From contig OY970200.1 of NCBI GenBank assembly GCA_963708235.1, positions 2,604,001 to 2,668,000 on the forward strand: a DNA stretch of 64,000 bases, read 5' to 3'. Position numbers and translations under genes: made by a program. The DNA is from G963708235 sp963708235. GTDB taxonomy: Bacteria > Actinomycetota > Acidimicrobiia > Spongiisociales > UBA5794. The notes beneath the pieces are model-generated. The model did no database searches and had not been told where the DNA came from. It saw nothing but the letters and a program-made list of their open reading frames with translations. Below are positions 8,310 to 16,127 of the stretch, piece by piece (position 1 is the stretch's first letter; each line of letters opens with the position of its first letter).

Positions 8310-9637
8310 CAGCCGGAGAGCTGCTCGACCTCACCGATCGCCGCCGGCAAGGCGATGACGATGAGACGGTCTCCGCTCCTGATCTCGGTCTCGCCGCGAG
8401 GGACGAAGGCTTGGTTGCCGCGGATCACCCCTCCGATGATCATCTGGTGGGGGAGGTGGAGATCACGCAGCTTGGATCCGGCAACCCGGCTCTGCGATCC
8501 GACCTCGACTTCGAGCGCCTCGGCTTCGGAGTCCTGGAAGGTGACCACCGAATGGATGCGCCCACGACGGACGAAGCGGAGAATTGCCGACGCCGCCGAC
8601 AGCCGGCTGGAGACCCCGGCGTCGATCCCGACGCCGGACAGCAGCGGGACCAGGTCGACCCGATGGAAACGGGCGATGGCCGTGCGCACCCCGGTGGCCT
8701 TGGCCACGAGACACCCCAGGATGTTGATCTCGTCCCATCCGGTGAGGGCCAGCACCGCATCGGCGTTGGCGGCGCCTTCGGACTGGAGGACACGCGGGTC
8801 GGTCGGGTCACCGCAGATGGCGACCACTTTGGGGTTGCCCTCGGCGATGGTTCGCACCCTGTCGGGTTCGGGATCGATGAGCAGCGTCTGGATTCCGGCC
8901 TCGATCAGCGCCGCCGCCGTGAGCGAGGCCAGCCGGGTGGTCCCCAGGATCACGACCTTTCGCGCCGGTTCCTCGTGAAAACCGAGCAGCCGGTAGGCCT
9001 CCTCGACTTTGTCGGTCTCGGCCATGATCAGCACATGGTCCCCGGCGCGGACCTCGGTGGCACCCCTGGCGATGATCGTCTCACCGTCGCGGATCACGGC
9101 GACCACGATCCACGACCAGCCGGTCACCATCTCCCGCAGCTCGGCGAGGGTCAGCCCGGCGATCGGGGCATCGACGGCGATGAATCCCCCTATGAGATCG
9201 AGCCGGCCGTCGGCGAACTCGATCAGTTCTGAGACCCCACGCTGCTGCATGAGCAGCACCAGTTCCTTCGACGTCGCCTCACCCGGGTCGATCAGAAGGT
9301 CGACACCGAGCGCCTTCGCCTCGTCGCGCAACCTCGGATCTTCGACTCGTGCGATCCGCCGCGGACATCCGAGACGGGTCGCCGCATGCGCCGAGAGCAC
9401 ATTGACGGCATCCGAGGAGGTGACGGCGATGAACAGGTCAGAACGGTCGACCCCGGCCGCAACCAGGGTTTCGGTGCTCGCCCCGTTGCCGCGGATCACC
9501 AGACAGTCGACAACGTCCTGGAGCTCGCCCGCCCGCACCGGGTCGGACTCGATGACGACGACGTCGAGCCCCTCGAGAGCGAGCCGTTCCGCCAGGTATG
9601 AGCCGACGGCCCCGGCTCCGACGATGACGACACGCAT
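8309..9637 (-). CDS. trkA: TrkA, double-length K+ uptake regulatory protein
   Basis: A 442-residue protein with the classical tandem layout RCK_N-RCK_C-RCK_N-RCK_C. The first Rossmann motif is intact (GAGAVG at about residue 7). The second, near residue 213, reads GTTRLAS, so the glycine-rich loop is lost and only the first half probably binds NAD(H). The start ATG 9637 has GAGGGG upstream. It encodes the cytosolic gating ring for the TrkH translated directly after it. This contrasts with the other system in the window, where the two halves are separate genes. Confidence 0.93.
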   Translation of the reverse strand: MRVVIVGAGAVGSYLAERLALEGLDVVVIESDPVRAGELQDVVDCLVIRGNGASTETLVAAGVDRSDLFIAVTSSDAVNVLSAHAATRLGCPRRIARVEDPRLRDEAKALGVDLLIDPGEATSKELVLLMQQRGVSELIEFADGRLDLIGGFIAVDAPIAGLTLAELREMVTGWSWIVVAVIRDGETIIARGATEVRAGDHVLIMAETDKVEEAYRLLGFHEEPARKVVILGTTRLASLTAAALIEAGIQTLLIDPEPDRVRTIAEGNPKVVAICGDPTDPRVLQSEGAANADAVLALTGWDEINILGCLVAKATGVRTAIARFHRVDLVPLLSGVGIDAGVSSRLSAASAILRFVRRGRIHSVVTFQDSEAEALEVEVGSQSRVAGSKLRDLHLPHQMIIGGVIRGNQAFVPRGETEIRSGDRLIVIALPAAIGEVEQLSG

Positions 9638-9893
9638 GGTGAGTTACCCCTCGCCGCCGGACTGGCTGGACGAGCGTACCGAGCCATGGGCACCACCGCC
9701 ATCCCAGAACCCGTCCACCACCGCTCAGCTCACCGGAATCGCTGAACTCGCACCCATCCGGATCTGAACCGTCAGGGGCGCAGGCGATTTCGTCAGCGGG
9801 CCTCGCACGCGAAGCCGCACGGCACGCCCACCACGGGCTACCGAGTCTCCTCTGGCCCTCTCCGTCCAACATCAGCGCCGCTCACCCTTCACA

Positions 9894-10263
9894 CCCCGGC
9901 TCCCCCACTGGCCCTCCCCACCCCCAACAAGAGCACCGCCACGCTTCAAACCCCGGCTCCCCCACTGGCCCTCCCCACCCCCAACAAGAGCACCGCCACG
10001 CTTCAAACCCCGGCTCCCCCACTGGCCCTCCCCACCCCCAACAAGAGCACCGCCACGCTTCAAACCCCGGCTCCCCCACTGGCCCTCCCCACCCCCAACA
10101 AGAGCACCGCCACGCTTCGAACCCCGGCTCCCCCACTGGCCCTCCCCACCCCCAACAAGAGCACCGCCACGCTTCAAACCCCGGCTCCCCCACTGGCCCT
10201 CCCCACCCCCAACAAGAGCACCGCCACGCTTCAAACCCCGGCTCCCCCACTGGCCCTCCCCAC
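9894..10263 (+). repeat. 57-bp tandem repeat array, 6.5 copies
   Basis: Six complete 57-bp units plus a partial seventh lie head to tail from 9894. They are almost identical (one G for A near 10119), and a degenerate copy precedes them at about 9846-9893. Each unit contains GGCTCCCCCACTGGCCCTCC and the stretch AACAAGAGCACCGCCACG. The last partial unit runs straight into the left end of the dispersed element at 10252. Because 57 is divisible by three, several frames stay open and translate to 19-residue repeats, but no start signals support a gene. The stretch 9638-10645 contains no other gene. Confidence 0.9.
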
Positions 10264-10503
10264 CTCGGGAGGAGGGGTGGCTGCGGACGCCTTGCGGACG
10301 CAGACGGGGCGGAGCGCTACGCCAAAGTCCGCAAGCCGTGAGTGTCCCCGCCACCAGCCACGACCATGGCTGCTCAACCGCACGACGACCTGCACGGCAC
10401 GGGACCAAGCGACCTCCAGAGGGATACAGATGTCGCGCCCCGCCCCACCTCGTCCCAAGAACCTCGGAGGCACCGAGCCCTCCGCCGCTCGGGGCGGGAG
10501 GAC
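10252..10503 (+). mobile_element. Dispersed repeat element, copy 2 (both ends present)
   Basis: The left end at 10252-10330 has GGCCCTCCCC, a CCTC/GAGG hairpin, GGTGGCTGCGGACGCC and GACGGGGCGGAGCGC. The right end at about 10432-10503 is inverted (CGCGCCCCGCCCCACCTC, GAACCTCGGAGGCACC, GGGGCGGGAGG). The same end order and spacing, about 250 bp, occur in copy 1. It sits between the 57-bp array and the LCP gene and encodes nothing recognisable. Confidence 0.6.
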
Positions 10504-10645
10504 CCCAAGACGGGACGGTTGCGGACGCAGATAGAGCAGGGCGGGGCGTCACGTCCGGTGCTCATTGCGTCTCCGGCGCCCACGTGCAACGACGCCGGGC
10601 GTGCGCACGACAGGATCTGCATGTTGGCTACTGCGCCATGGTCGG

Positions 10646-10651
10646 TACTAT
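10646..10651 (+). promoter_or_regulatory. Probable -10 box of a leaderless promoter
   Basis: TACTAT lies 8 nt before the GTG at 10660, with no ribosome-binding site between. If it is the -10 box, transcription begins at or next to the start codon. This layout recurs in the window (see findings) and decides the start of the LCP gene. Confidence 0.5.
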
Positions 10652-10659
10652 CGCCCGCC

Positions 10660-11868
10660 GTGCACCGTTCACTGATTGCCCTGATGATTGCCTGCGCCCT
10701 GGTGGCGAGCGCCTGCTCGTCCGAAACGGCGGTGGAGACCACCACCACTGCTCCTCCGGAGACGACCACCAGTAGCAGCACCACCACCACGACGAGCTCG
10801 ACCACCACGACCACCGAGGCTCCACGGATCCGCACCCTGGAGGGGGATCTTCCGGAGTTCCTCCTCGCCGAGGCCGAGACGTTCTACTCGTGGCTGGTGG
10901 ACCGCTCCAACCCGGAGCCGGACGACCTGCCGGAAGGTCTGGTCCGTCACGTCGCCGACACCACACTCGATCCGGGTCCGGTCGAGGTGACCGGGCAGGT
11001 CAGGGAGTTGGAAAACGGCGACCGCGTTGCCGTGATCACCGGCGCCGACGGCACGCTGGTGCTGACCCGCACCGGACCGCGGTGGCGGATCAGGGCGGCG
11101 CTGCTCACCGACCACAAACCGTGGATCTCCGGGCCCCGCCAGCGGACGCTGTTGGTGCTCGGATCGGATGCCCGCGAGGGTCAGGATCAGGAACGGCTCC
11201 GAGCCGACAGCATCCACATCCTCACCCTGCTGCCCGCCCAGGGCCGCGGCGCCTTCGTCGGTCTCCCCCGTGACAGTTGGGTCGGAGGCCGCAAGCTCAC
11301 CGATCAGATGCCCGGTGGCGGCCCGGACCGGATGGTCGACCTGGTCGGGGACCTCAGCGGGCTCGAGTTCGACGGTTATGTCCTGGTGGGTTTCGCCGGG
11401 TTCCTCGGACTGATGGAGGAGCTCGGCGGCCTCACCATCGACCTACCCCGCCCGATGCGGAGCGGGAACAACTGGGACAACTACCCCGAGGGCCCCCAGG
11501 AACTCACCCCGACCCTGGCGCTCCGGCTGGCGCGGATCCGCAAGGGTCTGCCTGCCGGCGATTTCGACCGGTCGTTCAACCAGGGTCTGGTGACGTTGGC
11601 GGCGATGAACATGATCCAGGAGATGGGCATCGAGCAACTCCCCCGCTGGGTGGCGGCGTTCGACGAGCACGGCTTCACCGATCTGGGGACGATCGAGCTG
11701 GCCACCCTGTTCACGAGTACCTATCTGGCCTCACCGAAGAAGCTCACCAACGTGGTGGTCCCCGCTTCGGTGGGCAGCGTCGCCGCCGCCAGCGTGGTGT
11801 TCCTCGGCGACGGAGCCGAGCGGATGTTCCGCGATCTCGAGGACGGGATCCTCGACAACGAGGACTGA
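10660..11868 (+). CDS. LytR-CpsA-Psr (LCP) family lipoprotein
   Basis: A 402-residue protein. LCP enzymes transfer glycopolymers from undecaprenyl pyrophosphate to peptidoglycan at the outer face of the membrane. The LCP core shows VLGSDARE, RADSIHI, LPRDSW and, further on, RLARIRKG with DFDRSFNQG, which supply the usual Asp and Arg residues. Most LCP proteins have an N-terminal transmembrane anchor. This one instead has a lipobox (LVASAC, Cys19), then a Thr/Ser linker, then a roughly 100-residue unassigned domain before the core. GTG 10660 is chosen because it gives a clean lipoprotein signal and follows a -10-like TACTAT; an ATG at 10621 would be the alternative. Confidence 0.85.
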   Translation: MHRSLIALMIACALVASACSSETAVETTTTAPPETTTSSSTTTTTSSTTTTTEAPRIRTLEGDLPEFLLAEAETFYSWLVDRSNPEPDDLPEGLVRHVADTTLDPGPVEVTGQVRELENGDRVAVITGADGTLVLTRTGPRWRIRAALLTDHKPWISGPRQRTLLVLGSDAREGQDQERLRADSIHILTLLPAQGRGAFVGLPRDSWVGGRKLTDQMPGGGPDRMVDLVGDLSGLEFDGYVLVGFAGFLGLMEELGGLTIDLPRPMRSGNNWDNYPEGPQELTPTLALRLARIRKGLPAGDFDRSFNQGLVTLAAMNMIQEMGIEQLPRWVAAFDEHGFTDLGTIELATLFTSTYLASPKKLTNVVVPASVGSVAAASVVFLGDGAERMFRDLEDGILDNED

Positions 11869-11907
11869 CCCGTCGTGCACCCCATGGTCGGTCGGTATCC
11901 ATCCGAT

Positions 11908-12399
11908 TCATCCCGTTGCGGGTCGGGCGATGCGGACCGGGTCGAACTCGGCGACCGCCGACGCCGACACCAGGTGATCGCCGAACAGGATGAGCCTTAC
12001 CGGGACCGAGACCACCACGCCGACCGTCCGTGAACTCCACGTCGAATCCATCGGGCAGGTGCAGCTCTCGAGGTGGGCGCCGTTGAACTCGGCGAATCGG
12101 CGCGCCTCGAGTACAGGTCCCCCACTGCTTCCGAACGGGTGGAACGTTACCGGTGCCGCCGCCAGCGCCGCCGCATCGGCAGCCGTCACCGCCGCCGCAC
12201 GGGAGCGGAGATAGACGGCGACATCGGCAACGATCAACCCGGTGAGCAGACACACGGCAACCACACCGATCAGCAGCACCGACGCCGATCCGCGCTGCCG
12301 GTCGTTGCGGGCGGAGCCGCCGGCCCGATCGGTGGCGCACCCGGCACGGGATACCGGCTCCGCCACTTGGCTGGCTATCTCTTCGCCGTTCGGCCGCAT
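11908..12399 (-). CDS. TadE/TadG-like pilus-assembly or secretion accessory protein
   Basis: A 163-residue last gene of the Tad operon. After a charged 35-residue N-terminus it has one hydrophobic helix (ASVLLIGVVAVCLLTGLIVA) preceded by RQRGSASV, the processing-like start of TadE/TadG-type pseudopilins. The DAAALAAA stretch usual in helicase/secretion neighbourhood (Rv3654c-like) proteins follows. The rest is a predicted extracytoplasmic domain with two cysteines (SCTC). The ATG at 12399 shares one base with the stop of the upstream tadE gene. It probably builds or stabilises the Flp pilus. Assignment rests on position and the N-terminal pattern. Confidence 0.75.
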   Translation of the reverse strand: MRPNGEEIASQVAEPVSRAGCATDRAGGSARNDRQRGSASVLLIGVVAVCLLTGLIVADVAVYLRSRAAAVTAADAAALAAAPVTFHPFGSSGGPVLEARRFAEFNGAHLESCTCPMDSTWSSRTVGVVVSVPVRLILFGDHLVSASAVAEFDPVRIARPATG

Positions 12400-12776
12400 C
12401 ACCGCTCCACCCGCATCGTGGATCGACCGCGCAACTCGATCCCCATCCCCCCGAACACGGCAGACACCAGCCGGTGTGGGAGCCGCACCTCGACTTCGGC
12501 GGCGGCACCGACCACATGGGGTCTGCGCACCGTGATGCGGGCTGCGGTGGCGAGCGACCCCAGCGAACGGTTCACCGCCGCCACCGCACCGGCAGGGTCG
12601 GGATTGGCGGCGGCCTCCCGTGCCCCCTCCCGGGCCGCCGCCACCACCTCGATCTGCAACCGGGCAACCACGGCCACCTCCACCACCCCCACCAGTACGG
12701 CGAGGACGACGGGGAGGACCAGCGCAAGCTCCACCGCGGCGCTTCCTTTCGACCACCGGCGGGAGTGTCGGGTCAC
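12399..12776 (-). CDS. TadE-like pseudopilin
   Basis: A 125-residue protein with the TadE pattern: a short basic leader, then G-SAAVELALVLPVVLAVLVGVVE in one N-terminal helix, including the conserved Glu at +5 of the hydrophobic segment. A small periplasmic-side domain follows. TadE proteins are minor pseudopilins of Flp pili, cleaved by TadV-type peptidases. The start is GTG 12776, overlapping the stop of the pilin gene (GTGA). Confidence 0.85.
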   Translation of the reverse strand: MTRHSRRWSKGSAAVELALVLPVVLAVLVGVVEVAVVARLQIEVVAAAREGAREAAANPDPAGAVAAVNRSLGSLATAARITVRRPHVVGAAAEVEVRLPHRLVSAVFGGMGIELRGRSTMRVER

Positions 12777-13033
12777 ACGTGGGAGGCGACCTTGGCCACC
12801 ACGGTGTCGAACAAACCCGACAACGCTCCCGAGGTCGACGCCCAGACGATGAGCGCAAGGGCGATGGCGGCGGCGGCCACGATGACGAGCGCATACTCGG
12901 CCGTGGCCTGACCGTGCTCACCGAATCGCCCGTCTCCGTCTCGGGTCTTCTCACCGTCACATGTGACGGGGTCGTGACTGCGGACCGTGTCACTGCCCGA
13001 AGGGGTGGCTGCTGATGTCGGAACGTGGTTCAT
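12773..13033 (-). CDS. Flp-type pilin (DUF4244-like)
   Basis: An 86-residue protein with an unusually long hydrophilic leader of about 40 residues, then GQATAEYALVIVAAAAIALA, a type IV pilin-like helix with the conserved Glu-Tyr pair. Tad pilins of actinobacteria have this form. The ATG at 13033 is preceded by a strong AAGGAGA. This is the only internal gene of the operon with a sizeable gap upstream (45 nt), which fits a need for higher pilin translation. It is the likely major pilus subunit. Confidence 0.8.
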   Translation of the reverse strand: MNHVPTSAATPSGSDTVRSHDPVTCDGEKTRDGDGRFGEHGQATAEYALVIVAAAAIALALIVWASTSGALSGLFDTVVAKVASHV

Positions 13034-13078
13034 GACGTCTCCTTGGTTGGTCCGGCATCCGGCCGGTTCGGGGGGAAG

Positions 13079-13693
13079 TCATGGACTGAACCGCTGCAAT
13101 GAGCCGAGCATGGCCGGGGCGAGCACGACGATGACGAACCCCGGGAGGATCAGCAACGCCAGTGGGAACACCAGAGTCACCGGCAGCCGACGAACCGCTG
13201 CCTGCCGCCTGGCCCGTTCGGCGGCCCGGGATTCATCGACGAACATCTCCACCGCGTCGAGGATCGGCGCACCGGTGATCATCGCCCTCCCGGCAAGCAC
13301 ATACAGGCGGCGGGCCCGACCCGTAGCGGTTTCGAGCACCAGGCTGCTCCCACTCCTCTGGATCGATCTGACCACCCCGTCGACCTCGGTGCGCAGCGGG
13401 CTCGACAGCTCGTCCCCGGCGCGGCGCAGCGCCGCAACGAAGGTCATCCCGGCAGCGAGACCGAGGGCCACCAGTTCTCCCAGCACCACGACCTCCCCGT
13501 CGGCCGCACGATCGGCGGTGCGGCGCTGGCGGAGGTGCCGCACCCGGTGCCACCAGGCCATCGCCGCAACGGTCGCCACCCCGACCGGTACCGACCACAG
13601 GGTGACCGCCGCAGCGGACAGCCACCGGCGGCGGACCGGTGGCACGGCCTCCCATACCGCCGCAACGATCAGCAGACGGAGCGTGTGACTCAT
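13079..13693 (-). CDS. tadC: TadC-like type II/IV secretion inner-membrane protein
   Basis: A 204-residue GspF/TadC-domain protein. It has N-terminal membrane helices (about 8-50), a cytosolic T2SSF helical bundle beginning ELVALGLAAGM, and a final transmembrane segment (LPVTLVFPLALLILPGFVIV) typical of TadC. Its ATG overlaps the tadB stop (ATGA at 13690-13693). With TadB it forms the membrane platform for the Flp pilus. Confidence 0.88.
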   Translation of the reverse strand: MSHTLRLLIVAAVWEAVPPVRRRWLSAAAVTLWSVPVGVATVAAMAWWHRVRHLRQRRTADRAADGEVVVLGELVALGLAAGMTFVAALRRAGDELSSPLRTEVDGVVRSIQRSGSSLVLETATGRARRLYVLAGRAMITGAPILDAVEMFVDESRAAERARRQAAVRRLPVTLVFPLALLILPGFVIVVLAPAMLGSLQRFSP

Positions 13694-14364
13694 GCCCCGG
13701 CCCTGCGCGACATCACCCACACCACCGCCACGCCCGTCGCCTGGAGCGTCCCGCCGACAAGCAACGCCGCCGCCCCGATGGGTCCGGCGCCGACCAGCGC
13801 CGCGGCGCGTCCGGTGACGACGAGACCACCCATCACCACAAGAGGCAGGGCGGCGATGACCATCGCCGACAACCGCACCTGGGTGGTGGCGATCCGCCGT
13901 TCGCGTTGGGCTTCGACTTCTTCGATGCTGCGCACCGCAAGCCGACCGAACACACCGGTGGCGGCACCGCCCGACTCGGCGGCGATCCGAAGTGCCGGGC
14001 CGACCAGCACCCTCATGTGGGGCAGGACGGCGGCCACCTCGTCCGACAACCGGGCAATGGGAACCCCGGCGCGCGCCAACCGACCGGCTCCTCCGAGCCC
14101 CAGTTCCGGCACCCGTGCCGATGCGGCGTCGATGGCATGACGCAGCGAGGAACCGGCGCGCAGTTCGGCAGCCATGGCGCCACACCACACCGCTTCGGAG
14201 TCGACGGGTCGGCCGCCCGGCGATCGGCCGAGCCCGGCGATCACCACCACCACCACCACCGCAAGCCCTGCCAGCGGCGACCAGAGCCCGGCGGCGAGGA
14301 CCCCGACCAACGGCCACGGCGTCCCCGCAGCCACCGATGCGGCGATCAGCACCGCCGTCAGCAT
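13690..14364 (-). CDS. tadB: TadB-like type II/IV secretion inner-membrane protein
   Basis: A 224-residue GspF-domain protein with two N-terminal transmembrane helices, a cytosolic T2SSF segment (LRAGSSLRHAI to IAAESGG) and two C-terminal helices. The ATG at 14364 is inside the end of tadA (7-nt overlap); longer upstream readings would only translate tadA sequence out of frame. It is shorter than many TadB proteins, as is usual in actinobacterial Tad operons. Confidence 0.87.
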   Translation of the reverse strand: MLTAVLIAASVAAGTPWPLVGVLAAGLWSPLAGLAVVVVVVIAGLGRSPGGRPVDSEAVWCGAMAAELRAGSSLRHAIDAASARVPELGLGGAGRLARAGVPIARLSDEVAAVLPHMRVLVGPALRIAAESGGAATGVFGRLAVRSIEEVEAQRERRIATTQVRLSAMVIAALPLVVMGGLVVTGRAAALVGAGPIGAAALLVGGTLQATGVAVVWVMSRRAGA

Positions 14365-15419
14365 GACCACGTCTCGCCGAGCCGGCCATCGACGATGCTG
14401 CTGATCCGCTCCAGACAACGGCGCCCATGGCGGCGACGCACCTCGACCACCACGGCGATCGCCGACCAGATCTGACGCCGGATGGTCGCCTCGGAGATGC
14501 GGGCCGCCCCGCTCAGCGCCAGCGTCTCGAGTCGCCACAACGCTTCTTCCGGTCCGTTTCCATGGATGGTGGACATCGAGCCGTCGTGTCCGGTACTCAT
14601 CGCCTGGATCATGTCCAGCGCCTCGCTGCCGCGCACCTCGCCGACGATGAGCCGGTCGGGTCGGAGCCGCAGGGCGTGACGCACCAGCGCCCGCAGCGTG
14701 ATCTCACCGGCGCCCTCGGCATTGGGGGGACGACCCTCCAGCCGGACCACGTGACCGGCGAGACGGAGCTCGGCGGCATCCTCGACGGTGACGATCCGCT
14801 CCTCGGGCGGTATCTCCTTGGAGAGGGCGTTGAGCAGCGTCGTCTTGCCCGCCCCGGTGCCACCGACGACGAGGATGTTGCGCCGCTCCGTGACCGTTTC
14901 CCGCAGGACGGCGGCGGCGTCGGGCAGGATCGAACCGTTGTCGACCATGGCGTCGAGATCGGCAACGGCTTCGGTGAAGCGTCTCACCGCCACCACCGGA
15001 CCGTCGACGGCGGCGGGCGGGATGATCGCATGGAGCCGGGAACCGTCGGGGAGTCGGGCATCGACGGCGGGGCTGGCCCGGTCGATGCGGAGCCCGAGCG
15101 GGGCGATGACCCGTTCCACCGCCGCCACCACCGCCTCGGCGGAGGAGAACCGCACCCCGGAACGGGTGAGGGTGCCGTTGCGCTCCACCCAGATGACGCC
15201 GTCGGCGTTGACCAGCACGTCGGAGACGTCGGGCTGGCGAAGCAGCGGCTCGATCGGTCCCAACCCGACGAGGGCATCGACGGCGTCGTCGGCAACCGAG
15301 GCCGGTGCCAACGGTGCCTCCCGACGCAGCAACCGCTGCGCAACCGGTTGGAGCGAGTCGCGGTCCATCGGTGCGCCCGAATCGAGGAGCGCTTCGACGA
15401 GGCGGTCGGTCACGGCCAT
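14358..15419 (-). CDS. tadA: TadA/CpaF pilus assembly ATPase
   Basis: A 353-residue secretion ATPase of the VirB11/CpaF family that powers pilus assembly. The Walker A motif GGTGAGKTT is near residue 185. An Asp box (VTVEDAAEL), an RLEGRPPNAEG loop, a Walker B-like segment (DRLIVGEVRG) and a His box (STGHDGSMSTIHGN) follow in the usual order. The N-terminal domain (about 1-140) carries the VLVNADG and RLPDGSRLHAI segments. ATG 15419 has GGAG 5 nt upstream and overlaps the preceding gene by 10 nt; a longer in-frame version would include sequence from that gene's other frame. Confidence 0.93.
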   Translation of the reverse strand: MAVTDRLVEALLDSGAPMDRDSLQPVAQRLLRREAPLAPASVADDAVDALVGLGPIEPLLRQPDVSDVLVNADGVIWVERNGTLTRSGVRFSSAEAVVAAVERVIAPLGLRIDRASPAVDARLPDGSRLHAIIPPAAVDGPVVAVRRFTEAVADLDAMVDNGSILPDAAAVLRETVTERRNILVVGGTGAGKTTLLNALSKEIPPEERIVTVEDAAELRLAGHVVRLEGRPPNAEGAGEITLRALVRHALRLRPDRLIVGEVRGSEALDMIQAMSTGHDGSMSTIHGNGPEEALWRLETLALSGAARISEATIRRQIWSAIAVVVEVRRRHGRRCLERISSIVDGRLGETWSC

Positions 15420-15955
15420 GGGAACTCCAGCACGCTCCCCCACTTCCGCAACCAGCGCGACGGTCCGGGGCGGCGGCCCTCGAGCAGGGACCGGATGGTC
15501 CCGGGGCGGGGTCGGGGCAACACCACACCCGCCACCGGTCGATCGGCCGGCCACGGGCCACGCTGATACACCGCAGGTTGGTCGTCGGCGAACAACGCAC
15601 CGGGCGCCAAGGGACGGACCGGAACCAGACCGGGCCGGTCAGGTCGGTCCGCCCCCGGCGGCAACCGCAGGATCAGGTGCGGCCAGCCGACGGCGAGGGC
15701 AGCGAGCAGATCCTCGACGTCGTCGGCGGCGATGCCGCCGTTGCGGAGCACCGCCACGCCGGTGCGGGACGGTTCGAGGTCGGTGTGACGCGGTCCGTCC
15801 GCCGCCAGGGTGGCCAGGCTCGCCTCCCCCGGGTAGTCCGGACCGTCGGGATCGAGATCGACCACCAGGGCGGTCCCGGCGGCGGTGGCCAGCGCCAGGG
15901 GGGCAACCGCACCGAGCACACCGTCCCACGGGGACCAGGTGGCGAGGACGCTCAC
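15410..15955 (-). CDS. Putative septum-site/TadZ-like protein, first gene of the Tad operon
   Basis: A 181-residue protein in the place where TadZ/Ssd-type P-loop proteins occur in actinobacterial Tad operons. It begins with a hydrophobic beta-alpha unit (VLATWSPWDGVLGAVAPLAL) and contains TALVVDLDPDGPDYPG, which matches the Walker A'-derived second strand of MinD/ParA-like ATPases. A proper deviant Walker A lysine loop is missing, so ATP binding is doubtful. The GTG start at 15955 has AAGGAAG upstream. Its likely role is polar positioning or start of pilus assembly; this is inferred from position. Confidence 0.65.
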   Translation of the reverse strand: MSVLATWSPWDGVLGAVAPLALATAAGTALVVDLDPDGPDYPGEASLATLAADGPRHTDLEPSRTGVAVLRNGGIAADDVEDLLAALAVGWPHLILRLPPGADRPDRPGLVPVRPLAPGALFADDQPAVYQRGPWPADRPVAGVVLPRPRPGTIRSLLEGRRPGPSRWLRKWGSVLEFPWP

Positions 15956-16127
15956 TGCGACTTCCTTCCTCAGATGACAGATCAGGCGAGGGGAAGCCTG
16001 GCAAACGTATCCTCCCCACCCTCGCAGTTCAAGAGGTCTGAACCGACGGCTCGTCCACGGGGGACACCCGGACGCTCCACGACCACTGCGGCGAGGTCAC
16101 CATCGAACCGGCCGTAGACTTGGCGCC

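Noticed and set aside
9894..10263. CRISPR array
   Set aside because: The units are contiguous and identical over their whole 57 bp; there are no unique spacers, and no cas genes are near.
9872..10552. A long minus-strand frame of 19-residue Gly/Trp-rich repeats over the 57-bp array
   Set aside because: The unit length is a multiple of three, so several frames remain open by construction. There is no start signal, no codon bias, and the frame runs on into the repeat element.
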